Positions 39,501 to 48,310 of a stretch of 64,000 nucleotides of DNA are shown in pieces. The stretch comes from Sabellastarte sp. h YS-2021 (taxonomy: Eukaryota; Annelida; Polychaeta; Sabellida; Sabellidae): NCBI GenBank assembly GCA_964017235.1, contig OZ024927.1, forward strand, positions 58,861,832-58,925,831. The letters are read 5' to 3'. The translations under genes were made by a program, and so were the position numbers. Each line of letters starts with the position of its first letter. Position 1 is the stretch's first letter. The notes beneath the pieces were generated by a model. That model made no database searches and was not told where the DNA came from. It worked only from the letters and a program-made list of their open reading frames with translations.

Positions 39501-40653
39501 ATAGGGTCCAGGAAGCCGAAAATACAGCCTCAGCTGGCTGGCTCAGGATAGGCTGATATTTTCTCAGTAAAGGCAGGTTTAAGGTTGTAAACCATATTGT
39601 GTCCCACAGGAGTCGCCACTTGAATGAATTTTAGTAGTGTGTTCCTTCAGAAATGCATATCTAGTCTAAAGTGCAGGTTCAGGGAGTGTAGGTGGCGAGG
39701 ATGTCATAAAATGCCAGATCAGTCAAAACCACCTTTTAAAGTTGATCAATCTTGCTGAACTTTTCACAGAAAACTCAGTTTATATCAAAGAATGAATTTG
39801 TATTGGTTTGGTCCACTCGAGGGCCATATTAGGAATTTCATTTCCGGGGTGTGGGGGGGCCCCTGGCCTCCCCTCATTTGGGGAATGTCAGGTATATCAC
39901 AATATTGCCAGTCTGAAGCCCCTATTTAATTTCATGCTTGTTTCAACAATAAAGGGGGATATTTTAGGCACATTTGGAGCATTACATGTCTGAACAGAAA
40001 ATATTTAACCCGAATAATGCTGTTAAAATGGTCCAAAATAGATGTAAATCAGCCCAAACCAGTACTAAATATTGCTCTGTAACCATGAAACTTGGCCCAA
40101 AAATCACCTGCCACCCACTGAATCCGATTGCACAGGTTTCAGGATTACATCTGGTGTACCAGTGATGTCATATGTGTGAAATAGGGTCCAGGAAGCCGAA
40201 AATACAGCCTCAGCTGGCTGGCTCAGGATAGGCTGATATTTTCTCAGTAAAGGCAGGTTTAAGGTTGTAAACCATATTGTGTCCCACAGGAGTCGCCACT
40301 TGAATGAATTTTAGTAGTGTGTTCCTTCAGAAATGCATATCTAGTCCAAAGTGCAGGTTCAGGGAGTGTAGGTGGCGAGGATGTCATAAAATGCCAGATC
40401 AGTCAAAACCACCTTTTAAAGTTGATCAATCTTGCTGAACTTTTCACAGAAAACTCAGTTTATATCAAAGAATGAATTTGTATTGGTCTGGTCCACTCGA
40501 GGGCCATATTGGGAATTTCATTTCCGGGGTGTTGGGGGGCCCCTGGCCTCCCCTCATTTGGGGAATGTCAGGTATATCACAATATTGCCAGTCTGAAGCC
40601 CCTATTTAATTTCATGCTTGTTTCAACAATAAAGGGGGATATTTTAGGCACAT
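36574..40653. repeat. 1,360-bp dimeric higher-order repeat (three copies)
   Basis: Two monomer forms alternate regularly. The first has TCTAGTCTAA, TATTGGTTTGG, ATTAGGAATT and TGTGGGGGGG; the second has TCTAGTCCAA, TATTGGTCTGG, ATTGGGAATT and TGTTGGGGGG. The TATTGGTTTGG marker appears only at 37081, 38441 and 39801, exactly 1,360 bp apart. Confidence 0.85.
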
Positions 40654-42530
40654 TTGGAGCATTACATGTCTGAACAGAAAATATTTAACCCGAATAATGC
40701 TGTTAAAATGGTCCAAAATAGATGTAAATCAGCCCAAACCAGTACTAAATATTGCTCTGTAACCATGAAACTTGGCCCAAAAATCACCTGCCACCCACTG
40801 AATCCGATTGCACAGGTTTCAGGATTACATCTGGTGTACCAGTGATGTCATATGTGTGAAATAGGGTCCAGGAAGCCGAAAATACAGCCTCAGCTGGCTG
40901 GCTCAGGATAGGCTGATATTTTCTCAGTAAAGGCAGGTTTAAGGTTGTAAACCATATTGTGTCCCACAGGAGTCGCCACTTGAATGAATTTTAGTAGTGT
41001 GTTCCTTCAGAAATGCATATCTAGTCTAAAGTGCAGGTTCAGGGAGTGTAGGTGGCGAGGATGTCATAAAATGCCAGATCAGTCAAAACCACCTTTTAAT
41101 GTTGATCAATCTTGCTGAAATTTTCACAGAAAACTCAGTTTATATCAAAGAATGAATTTGTATTGGTCTGGTCCACTCGAGGGCCATATTGGGAATTTCA
41201 TTTCCGGGGTGTTGGGGGGCCCCTGGCCTCCCCTCATTTGGGGAATGTCAGGTATATCACAATATTGCCAGTCTGAAGCCCCTATTTAATTTCATGCTTG
41301 TTTCAACAATAAAGGGGGATATTTTAGGCACATTTGGAGCATTACATGTCTGAACAGAAAATATTTAACCTGAATAATGCTGTTAAAATGGTCCAAAATA
41401 GATGTAAATCAGCCCAAACCAGTACTAAATATTGCTCTGTAACCATGAAACTTGGCCCAAAAATCACCTGCCACCCACTGAATCCGATTGCACAGGTTTC
41501 AGGATTACATCTGGTGTACCAGTGATGTCATATGTGTGAAATAGGGTCCAGGAAGCCGAAAATACAGCCTCAGCTGGCTGGCTCAGGATAGGCTGATATT
41601 TTCTCAGTAAAGGCAGGTTTAAGGTTGTAAACCATATTGTGTCCCACAGGAGTCGCCACTTGAATGAATTTTAGTAGTGTGTTCCTTCAGAAATGCATAT
41701 CTAGTCCAAAGTGCAGGTTCAGGGAGTGTAGGTGGCGAGGATGTCATAAAATGCCAGATCAGTCAAAACCACCTTTTAATGTTGATCAATCTTGCTGAAA
41801 TTTTCACAGAAAACTCAGTTTATATCAAAGAATGAATTTGTATTGGTCTGGTCCACTCGAGGGCCATATTAGGAATTTCATTTCCGGGGTGTGGGGGGGC
41901 CCCTGGCCTCCCCTCATTTGGGGAATGTCAGGTATATCACAATATTGCCAGTCTGAAGCCCCTATTTAATTTCATGCTTGTTTCAACAATAAAGGGGGAT
42001 ATTTTAGGCACATTTGGAGCATTACATGTCTGAACAGAAAATATTTAACCCGAATAATGCTGTTAAAATGGTCCAAAATAGATGTAAATCAGCCCAAACC
42101 AGTACGAAATATTGCTCTGTAACCATGAAACTTGGCCCAAAAATCACCTGCCACCCACTGAATCCGATTGCACAGGTTTCAGGATTACATCTGGTGTACC
42201 AGTGATGTCATATGTGTGAAATAGGGTCCAGGAAGCCGAAAATACAGCCTCAGCTGGCTGGCTCAGGATAGGCTGATATTTTCTCAGTAAAGGCAGGTTT
42301 AAGGTTGTAAACCATATTGTGTCCCACAGGAGTCGCCACTTGAATGAATTTTAGTAGTGTGTTCCTTCAGAAATGCATATCTAGTCCAAAGTGCAGGTTC
42401 AGGGAGTGTAGGTGGCGAGGATGTCATAAAATGCCAGATCAGTCAAAACCACCTTTTAAAGTTGATCAATCTTGCTGAACTTTTCACAGAAAACTCAGTT
42501 TATATCAAAGAATGAATTTGTATTGGTCTG
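40654..42530. repeat. Last left-arm monomers up to the retroelement
   Basis: Monomers anchored at 40654, 41334 and 42014 show mixed markers and private changes (AACCTGAATAATG at 41369, CCAGTACGAAAT at 42100). The array stops at TATTGGTCTG (42530), inside a monomer, and resumes at GTCCACTCGAGG (50078). Confidence 0.85.
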
Positions 42531-42709
42531 TCGGGGTAGCAAATAGGGTGCTACCTTATTCAGTGCTACTAAAGGTTTTCTTGTTGTGAACTGACATAGT
42601 TATATAATTGGGTGACCCGGATTCTGAACCCTAACCTCCCGCCAAAAGTAGCCATATTCATTCTAAATTTTGAAACCAAAGATGCAACACGTTTTATAAA
42701 TATCAATTT
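42531..42709 (+). repeat. Split direct repeat A1 (left terminus)
   Basis: 179 bp identical by eye to 48302-48480. It starts TCGGGGTAGC and ends AATATCAATTT. Near the tip, GGTAGCA (42535-42541) and TGCTACC (42549-42555) form a 7-bp inverted repeat that could serve as a recombinase-binding or RNA-structure element (inference). Confidence 0.93.
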
Positions 42710-43021
42710 TATTTTACTCGATTTTATGTATTTTATGCTTAATTGTATTGGAAACTCTGGGGTTTCAGAGCACTGAAACGTTAGAGTTTCAGTGTTTTGC
42801 AGAGTTGCTGTCCAGTGGTGTTGGTGCTGTTCTGATGTTGTGTTGCTGTGTTCGAGCCCTGGCTTTTGAGCCGTTATTACTCTTTTGAGTCTGCTTGGAT
42901 AGCTCTTGGGAGCAGGAATTGAGGGCTGAGTTTATTTTATTACTTTCAACTCTCTTTTCTTAAGTTCCAGTGGTGTCTATGTAAGCAGATCCAAAACGAG
43001 AAGTATACTGTTGATTTCAGA
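42710..43021 (+). other. 5' leader of the retroelement
   Basis: 312 bp between A1 and ORF1 with no long frame. It contains the hairpin at 42771-42794, several short upstream ATGs, and an ATG directly followed by TAA at 42979-42984, 37 bases before the ORF1 start. A pyrimidine-rich stretch ending in TTCCAG (about 42950-42970) resembles a splice acceptor, but no paired donor can be shown. No TATA box was recognised. Confidence 0.6.
42771..42794 (+). other. Leader hairpin
   Basis: CACTGAAAC (42771-42779) and GTTTCAGTG (42786-42794) are perfect inverted repeats with a 6-base loop. GAAACTCT (42751-42758) can alternatively pair with AGAGTTTC (42783-42790), so two exclusive folds are possible. Function unknown. 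Confidence 0.6.
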
Positions 43022-43969
43022 ATGCCAAGAAAAAACTTTGACTGTAATAAATGTGGAGGCAGCCATCCTCGCCCCATTAACTCTAAATGTAAACTAGAAA
43101 GTCAAAATAATGAGGTGAATGAAGCAAGTGCTTACACTATGGACACTAATTCATTGATACTCCAGGAGCTGAAGAGTCTTAGCGGCAGAATGGCGGAAAT
43201 GGAACGGAAGGTCGACGGTACAGTCCACTCCCCAGCTTCAAGCGTGGCCAGCACCAGCAAGGAACCTTCCCCAGTCGAAGACAGCGAGGAAGAAGATGAT
43301 GAACTTATCCTGCCATCCATCAAGTCATTGCAGCAGTCCAAGCGCATGCAGGCCCAAGTTGACCAGAGGATTCAGCAACTGAAGGACCTCAATGAACAAG
43401 GCAAGTTTAAGTCGCAGAGGGGGGGCAAAGATACTGTCTGGGTCAAAAAAGAGGTCCCCTGGCCCCATAACTTTATTTTGGGAGGTTCAAACAAAAACAG
43501 GGTCACCTATGATGCCTTGTCAATGAGTCAATGGGTCTCAGGCTTTGCCCAAATTGTAAGGGAAGAGAGTAATGAGACTGTCAAGAACTATATGCTTGAT
43601 TACTTGGCTGAGTTGATGGAGGACAGTCATGACTTCGGGTGGCAGTCTGCTAAGGGAAGTCATGCTGTCCTCCTATGTAAAATGGAGGATAACAAAATTC
43701 AATGGCAAGATACTCAAAAAATTGATAGGTTGCGTCGGGTGCATGCCCAAAGAATGGCCCCTACCCCTCAAACCAAACGTATCACTGCCAAAGGTCCCTT
43801 AATTTGTAAATTTTATCAGAGGGGCTCTTGTATGCAGAAAGGCGATCATGAGAATAATGGTCAAATGTATCTTCATGTTTGCCAGCATTGCTATGCACAA
43901 GGAAAGTCTTACCCCCATTCTGGCAAAGATTGTAAAAACAAGTCAAAAAACGACTTGGGCACTGCTTAA
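43022..43969 (+). CDS. ORF1: Gag-like nucleocapsid/structural protein, 315 aa
   Basis: Position fits the Gag-like ORF1 of Ngaro/DIRS elements, presumed to package element RNA into particles. Residues 8-23 hold a Cys/His cluster (C8, C11, H15, C23). Residues about 60-95 are Ser/Pro- and acid-rich, with a run of Asp/Glu near 86-93. A basic/polar middle follows. The C-terminus has a second Cys/His region: C262 and C270 in a CCCH-like context, then C287-X2-C290-X8-H299-X4-C304, a stretched form of the retroviral zinc knuckle. The ATG at 43022 has A at -3 and is the first long-frame start after the leader. The frame closes with TAA at 43967, which lies in the loop of the frameshift stem. The minus-strand frame inside it is a shadow. 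Gag identity is inferred from position and zinc-binding motifs; an outright homology match cannot be run here. Confidence 0.82.
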   Translation: MPRKNFDCNKCGGSHPRPINSKCKLESQNNEVNEASAYTMDTNSLILQELKSLSGRMAEMERKVDGTVHSPASSVASTSKEPSPVEDSEEEDDELILPSIKSLQQSKRMQAQVDQRIQQLKDLNEQGKFKSQRGGKDTVWVKKEVPWPHNFILGGSNKNRVTYDALSMSQWVSGFAQIVREESNETVKNYMLDYLAELMEDSHDFGWQSAKGSHAVLLCKMEDNKIQWQDTQKIDRLRRVHAQRMAPTPQTKRITAKGPLICKFYQRGSCMQKGDHENNGQMYLHVCQHCYAQGKSYPHSGKDCKNKSKNDLGTA

Positions 43970-43979
43970 ATGCAGTGCC
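43945..43979 (+). promoter_or_regulatory. -1 programmed ribosomal frameshift signal (ORF1 to ORF2)
   Basis: The heptamer A-AAA-AAC (43945-43951) lies exactly in the ORF1 phase required for tandem slippage. After a 6-base spacer, GGCACTGC (43958-43965) pairs perfectly with GCAGTGCC (43972-43979), with a possible extra G-U pair outside, around a 6-base loop. The ORF1 TAA (43967-43969) is in that loop. ORF2 lies in the -1 frame and is open from 43936, so slippage here enters it directly. Established knowledge: this heptamer plus a stem 5-9 bases downstream is the standard retroviral-type -1 signal. Use in this element is inferred. Confidence 0.8.
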
Positions 43980-46869
43980 TACTAGGGTTGAAAATTGTAG
44001 AAAATTCCCAGACCGAGTTATTTATAACTCTCAGTTAAAAAGCATAGCAGCTCATAACTGGAAAGCAACTTGGTATCACTATTCTAATGTCTCGTATGCA
44101 GATATTGTCAAAGGCACAATTCACCAAGCATATGGTAAAACTTCTGTCAATTGTCCTTTAAAGGTTAACCGTCAATTAAAGGCAAATAAAGTGCAGAATA
44201 TAAATAGCAAAGTGTCAAATCTGGGTGCACACGTTGTCAATACTAGTTTCAATACTAACAAGCGTGTCATATGTGCCAAAAACTCGAGTGTTCAGTGTAG
44301 AAATGTTGGAAAACCTCAGGAAAAAGTTAACAAACTGTCAACTAACTGTCCAGTTATAGGTAAGAAGCTTAACATTGGTAGTTGTAACGTCAGTAATGTT
44401 AACTGTGGTTCAAATAACAAACTTCAGCCTGGAGTCAATGTAGCACGTCCAAATATCAGCCAACTGCAAACAAATTGTGTTTTTAATGATGTAAACAGAT
44501 TTGCTTGTTTGCAACAAGTGTCAGATGACAATACTTGGCCAGTTTTGTCTGACACTTCAACCGGCAGTAAAAATAAGGTCCAAAAGGACTGTGAAACAGT
44601 TTCACACGATGTGGTGTCCCAAAGTAGTAATACTCGGGTCCCCAGTTCAAACTGTAATGTTACTAATGTCAAAGTTAACAGTAGCTGTAAAAGTTTAACA
44701 AAAAACCCTTGTAGAACTTGGTCTGTATTGTCTGACAGTTCAACTGTCAGGAAAAATAACGTCCACAATGACTATGAAACAGTTTCACACGATGTGATGT
44801 CCCAAAGTACTAATACTCGGGTTCCTCATTTAAACTGCAATGTTACTAGTGTCAAAGTTAACAGTAACTGTAAAACATTAACAAACAACCCTTGGGGAAA
44901 TAAGGCGTGTGATAATGTTGATTCACCAGTTAGTCCTGTTACGGTTGGCAACCCCAGTATTAATGAGGCAGTGCAGACTGTCAGTGATGCCAATTTTCAA
45001 AGTTTAAAAATATCTGCAGATACTGATCAAGCTGTTAAAAATTATGTCGACTTAAACTGTGACAAATATGACCTTGACCTGAGGTTCAGACCACGTCATA
45101 GGGAAGCTGTAGCCAAAGCAAAAAATTGTAAATCATTCAAGGATTGGGATAGTCAAACAAATGATAAATATGGTTTTATCCCTCTTTCTGACATGATGTT
45201 ACCTAGAAGAAATAGAAAAAATTCATCATTAGCCACTATATTCGACATACACAGATCTATTGTCGATACTAATACACACAACTTTATGGAAGCACAAATT
45301 GAAATAAAATCTCAACTAAACCCTGATGCATGGGACAAGTATCTACAAAACTATTGGGACCAACAGCTCCCACTGTTGATACGGTACGGGTTTCCCCTTG
45401 ACTTTAATCCTGCCTCCCCTCTTCACCATGAAGAAATTAACCATGCTTCAGCTAACTTATTTGTCCAAGATGTAGCCCATTATCTTAAAGAGGAAACAGG
45501 TTTTAAAGCTATTTTAGGTCCTTTTGATTCACCTCCCATTAAAAATATGCACATTTCTCCATTCATGACTAGACCAAAGCCATCGTCTGATCATAGGCAG
45601 GTCATAATTGACCTTAGTTATCCTAAAGGTCAATCTGTTAACCAAGGTGTTTCTTCTGAACAGTATCTTAATACTGCTTTTATTCTCTCCCTCCCTACTA
45701 TTGACAATATCACACAAAAAATTCGCAAATATGGTAAAGGTTCACTAATTTACAAGATAGATATCTCTCGTGCATTCAGACATGTTAAGATAGATCCTGA
45801 TAGTTATTTTTTGTTAGGCCTTAAGCTAGATAAGTACTTTCTTGATACATGCCTACCCTTCGGCTATCGGCACGGTTCGGCCATCTTCCAGCGAATAAGC
45901 GACTCAATTAGGTATATTATGGCAGAATCTGGTTACTCATTGACAAATTATATTGATGATCTGGTTGGGAACGCCACTGTTAGTCAGGCAGAACCTGCTT
46001 TTCAAAAATTAAAGAACTTGCTTCAAGAATTAGGCCTTACCATTAGTGAGACCAAGTTAGTAGCCCCCACCACTAAATGTGTATGTCTGGGTATTGAAGT
46101 TGACACGGTCAACTCCACTCTGTCCATTCCACAGCAAAAATTAGCAGAAATCCTCACTGTATGTCAACAATGGGAAAATAAAAATAAATGCACCAGAAAG
46201 GAACTTCAATCCTTGTTAGGTTCCCTCCTTTATATCGCAAAGTGCGTACGGTACTCCCGTAACTTCCTAAATCGTATGCTCGAGTTGTTACGACAAACCC
46301 ACAAAGACACCACCATAAACCTCACTCCTGGTTTTATTCAGGACTTAGCATGGTTCTTGAAATTTGCCCCAAAGTTTAATGGTACATCATACTTTAACCA
46401 TGCGCATGTACATGCAAAAATTGAACTAGATGCTTCCTTAGAAGGTTTAGGTGCATATTTTAATGATCAAATATATGCCATACCTTTGGTTAGAGGCTAT
46501 AACCAATTTCACATTGTGCAGTTAGAAATGTTAAATGTTTTGGTAGCTGTTCGTGTCTGGGCTAACCAATGGAAAGGCAAAACCATTGTAATAGCTTGTG
46601 ATAATCAAGCAGTGGTTTCGGTTATAAATACAGGTAAAACTAAAGATGTAGTTTTGGCAGCAATTGCACGAAATATTGCTATGGAAGTAGCCGTATCCGA
46701 CATAAATCTTAGATTGATTCATATCTTGGGAAAAAATAATATTGTAGCTGATAGCTTATCCAGATACTATACTAGTGACTTATATAAAAATAACATCAAA
46801 AATTTGCTTCCTCACGCCACTTGGGTTGTCCCAGCTGATAATACTCTGCTTATTGACTATAATATATGA
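43951..46869 (+). CDS. ORF2: reverse transcriptase and RNase H polyprotein (probably a Gag-Pol extension)
   Basis: The frame is open from 43936. I place the expressed part at 43951, the first codon after the slippery heptamer. Residue numbers below count from a GTG at 43975. No in-frame ATG occurs before 44797 (residue 275), arguing against independent initiation. Residues 1 to about 400 are an Asn/Ser/Val/Lys/Cys-rich extension without a recognised domain, with a 61-residue tandem duplication (187-308). The RT domain covers about 460-720: catalytic Asp in YKIDISRAFR (D596), LPFGYRHGSAIFQ, and the YIDD box (Y659, D661, D662). RNase H covers about 810-935 with D819, E851, D876 and D926 (VADSLSR), the usual DIRS-type set. 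No aspartic protease motif and no DDE integrase are visible. The frame is uninterrupted and all catalytic residues are present. The stop TGA overlaps the ORF3 ATG. Confidence 0.93.
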   Translation, partial: RLGHCLNAVPTRVENCRKFPDRVIYNSQLKSIAAHNWKATWYHYSNVSYADIVKGTIHQAYGKTSVNCPLKVNRQLKANKVQNINSKVSNLGAHVVNTSFNTNKRVICAKNSSVQCRNVGKPQEKVNKLSTNCPVIGKKLNIGSCNVSNVNCGSNNKLQPGVNVARPNISQLQTNCVFNDVNRFACLQQVSDDNTWPVLSDTSTGSKNKVQKDCETVSHDVVSQSSNTRVPSSNCNVTNVKVNSSCKSLTKNPCRTWSVLSDSSTVRKNNVHNDYETVSHDVMSQSTNTRVPHLNCNVTSVKVNSNCKTLTNNPWGNKACDNVDSPVSPVTVGNPSINEAVQTVSDANFQSLKISADTDQAVKNYVDLNCDKYDLDLRFRPRHREAVAKAKNCKSFKDWDSQTNDKYGFIPLSDMMLPRRNRKNSSLATIFDIHRSIVDTNTHNFMEAQIEIKSQLNPDAWDKYLQNYWDQQLPLLIRYGFPLDFNPASPLHHEEINHASANLFVQDVAHYLKEETGFKAILGPFDSPPIKNMHISPFMTRPKPSSDHRQVIIDLSYPKGQSVNQGVSSEQYLNTAFILSLPTIDNITQKIRKYGKGSLIYKIDISRAFRHVKIDPDSYFLLGLKLDKYFLDTCLPFGYRHGSAIFQRISDSIRYIMAESGYSLTNYIDDLVGNATVSQAEPAFQKLKNLLQELGLTISETKLVAPTTKCVCLGIEVDTVNSTLSIPQQKLAEILTVCQQWENKNKCTRKELQSLLGSLLYIAKCVRYSRNFLNRMLELLRQTHKDTTINLTPGFIQDLAWFLKFAPKFNGTSYFNHAHVHAKIELDASLEGLGAYFNDQIYAIPLVRGYNQFHIVQLEMLNVLVAVRVWANQWKGKTIVIACDNQAVVSVINTGKTKDVVLAAIARNIAMEVAVSDINLRLIHILGKNNIVADSLSRYYTSDLYKNNIKNLLPHATWVVPADNTLLIDYNI
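44533..44898 (+). repeat. 183-bp (61-codon) tandem duplication inside ORF2
   Basis: Two in-frame copies, 44533-44715 and 44716-44898, share motifs such as TW(P/S)VLSD, ETVSHDV, NTRVP and NCNVT. They have diverged by many substitutions, so the duplication is older than this insertion. It lies in the uncharacterised N-terminal extension and keeps the reading frame. Confidence 0.85.
46866..46869 (+). promoter_or_regulatory. ATGA stop-start overlap between ORF2 and ORF3
   Basis: The ORF3 ATG (46866-46868) overlaps the ORF2 TGA (46867-46869). Such overlaps support termination-reinitiation in other eukaryotic retroelements and viruses; here it is inferred from the arrangement alone. Confidence 0.55.
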
Positions 46870-47861
46870 TGTTTTCTCTAGGCTTACCTGCCAAGAATCG
46901 CCCAGTGCTGTCAAAGGCCCATCAACGTCTCCAATCAGCTTTCAGACAATCAACTGCCAAAGCTTATACTGCCAAATTTAGGATTTTCATAGCATTTTGC
47001 ATTTTTGCCCAGTTTCCCATGTTTCACCTAACTACTAGTCATGTGTTAGTCTTCCTCGAATTTTTAGTTTTTAATGGTACTTCAACTGCCAGCATTGCAA
47101 ACTATTTATCAGCTATCAAAGCTAAACTGTCCATGTATGCTGTTGATGTTTCACCCTTTGTCCACCCACAGATAAAATACTTCACCAGATCCCTCACACT
47201 CTCTGCCCCTCTAAAAATCTCACTCAAAGCAGTTATTGATCTGCACACACTTAAAGCCATTGTTAGAAAGTGCGATACCATGTATATGGGTCAAATTTTT
47301 AAGTCAGCATTCCTCCTTTCCTTTTTCTCCTTCTTACGTATATCTAACTTAGTTCCTCATTCCATGCATACATTTAATCCATTACAACAACTTGCAAGAG
47401 CTGACATATTTTTTGCTCCCCCTGGGGCCCATATTCTTATCAAATGGTCTAAAACACTCCAATCCAAAAATCAAGTCCGGCTTTTAAAAATTCCCTCACT
47501 TAATAATTCTCCTCTTTGTCCAGTAGCTGCCATTAAAAACTTGTTGCTAATTACTCCCTCTGGCGACAACAAACCTCTATTTCAAATCAAGTATAGACAA
47601 ATCTGGGTTCCTTTGACAGATTCCAGACTTAGAAGGGCATTGTCCTCCATCCTACTTTCACTACAGTTGCCCAAATCAAAAATCACATTTCACTCCTTCA
47701 GGAGAAGTGGTGCCACATTGGCTTTTAATTCCAGTGTTCCACTCCAGGACATTCAGAGTCACGGAACATGGTCCTCTGACTGTGTATGGTCTTACATCAC
47801 ACAGGACCATAATGCCACTGATAGGGTCGCTGTGACTTTTCAATCCCTACTTTCCAACTAA
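46866..47861 (+). CDS. ORF3: tyrosine recombinase (DIRS/Ngaro type), 331 aa
   Basis: This enzyme would integrate the circular cDNA of the element. The catalytic set is complete: Arg in SFLRISN (R158), HSFRR (H276, R279), SHGTW (H299, with W302) and the nucleophile Tyr in WSYI (Y310). A lysine-rich strand, IKWSKTLQSK (about 194-203), is placed where the beta2-beta3 lysine usually lies. The N-terminal ~100 residues fit the helical core-binding domain. The ATG at 46866 overlaps the ORF2 stop as ATGA, and a second ATG follows at once, so reinitiation after ORF2 termination is plausible. The length is typical for the family. A tyrosine recombinase in place of an integrase excludes LTR retrotransposons, and split direct repeats point to Ngaro rather than DIRS1. 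Confidence 0.93.
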   Translation: MMFSLGLPAKNRPVLSKAHQRLQSAFRQSTAKAYTAKFRIFIAFCIFAQFPMFHLTTSHVLVFLEFLVFNGTSTASIANYLSAIKAKLSMYAVDVSPFVHPQIKYFTRSLTLSAPLKISLKAVIDLHTLKAIVRKCDTMYMGQIFKSAFLLSFFSFLRISNLVPHSMHTFNPLQQLARADIFFAPPGAHILIKWSKTLQSKNQVRLLKIPSLNNSPLCPVAAIKNLLLITPSGDNKPLFQIKYRQIWVPLTDSRLRRALSSILLSLQLPKSKITFHSFRRSGATLAFNSSVPLQDIQSHGTWSSDCVWSYITQDHNATDRVAVTFQSLLSN

Positions 47862-48125
47862 ATTCTACACTACTGGGGTTTGGGTAGCTCGTATACTTAC
47901 CTTCATACCTTTAACAACCCTTATATATATTGCTATACTACAACCAGTAAATTTCAGTATCATACATGTAAATTGCTCACCATATAATTAGCTGTTGCCC
48001 CCTCTCAAGCTAGGGTGACCTTTGTAAATCCTCAATTACTTTACTGCCTTAAGGTCCAACCTTAAGGTCACTCTCCTCCTATAATCCCTTACTTAAGGTC
48101 ACCTCTCTTGGGCTGGGGCCTCAGC

Positions 48126-48189
48126 TAAGGCCACCTTAACTTTGTCTCATGTAACCTTATCTTCGTCTTAAATTGTTAAGGTGGCCTTA
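48126..48189 (+). other. 15-bp perfect inverted repeat in B1
   Basis: TAAGGCCACCTTAAC (48126-48140) and GTTAAGGTGGCCTTA (48175-48189) are exact reverse complements, separated by 34 bases. It is repeated in B2 at 49902-49965. It could be an RNA fold in the 3' region or a protein-binding site; function unknown. Confidence 0.7.
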
Positions 48190-48237
48190 TCATCTCAATT
48201 TTGTATGTAAATAGTATTTTAGTATTGTTAACTATAG

Positions 48238-48243
48238 AATAAA
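48238..48243 (+). terminator. Candidate polyadenylation signal AATAAA in B1
   Basis: AATAAA about 375 bases after the ORF3 stop, inside B1. The same hexamer occurs in the spacer (49073-49078) and in B2 (50014-50019). Which one ends the transcript cannot be told from sequence. Confidence 0.45.
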
Positions 48244-48298
48244 TAGTAATCCCAACCTCAGTAGTATTTCTATGACTTCATAACCTGCTTTGGGCACT

Positions 48299-48310
48299 GT
48301 GTCGGGGTAG
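48299..48310 (+). other. Internal B1-A2 junction (copy of the circle junction)
   Basis: CACTGT|GTCGGGG joins the right-end sequence of B to the left-end sequence of A, exactly what would form if the two element termini were closed into a circle. In split-repeat elements this internal junction is thought to act as template for restoring the ends during reverse transcription. Confidence 0.75.

Larger units (their letters stand above)
1..42530. repeat. 680-bp satellite array, left arm (62 anchored monomers)
   Basis: This is a continuous head-to-tail tandem array. The anchor TTGGAGCATTACATG recurs at 497, 1177, 1857 and so on to 42014, giving 62 copies, all in the same orientation. The usual period is exactly 680 bp; exceptions are 672 (8-bp deletion), 679 (one C lost in a G/C tract) and 699-705 bp (poly-G expansion). 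Copies differ by only a few substitutions, apart from one divergent subtype. Each monomer has a G-rich/C-rich segment (about 367-406 in the first copy) and AT-rich flanks. There is no long reading frame, no coding bias and no sign of a host gene anywhere in the arm. Near-identity together with shared subtype markers indicates repeated unequal exchange or gene conversion. The role is unknown; pericentromeric or other heterochromatin is possible but not shown. Confidence 0.97.
47880..48300 (+). repeat. Split direct repeat B1
   Basis: 421 bp identical by eye to 49656-50076, starting TTGGGTAGCTC and ending TTTGGGCACTGT. It lies 18 bases after the ORF3 stop and abuts A2 directly. It contains a 15-bp inverted repeat, AATAAA, and several AAGGTCA heptamers. 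Confidence 0.93.

Noticed and set aside
1..42530. CRISPR array or bacterial repeat
   Set aside because: The unit is 680 bp with no unique spacers, and the inserted element is a eukaryotic retrotransposon.
43970..43972. ATG just after the ORF1 stop as the ORF2 start
   Set aside because: It is in another frame than the RT and reaches a stop after about 23 codons; it lies at the loop-stem edge of the frameshift hairpin.
44424..44768. Minus-strand frames at 43132-43347, 44424-44768, 45529-45717 and 46531-46722, and small plus-strand frames inside ORF2
   Set aside because: Shadows of ORF1 and ORF2 on the other strand or in other frames, with no motifs of their own.
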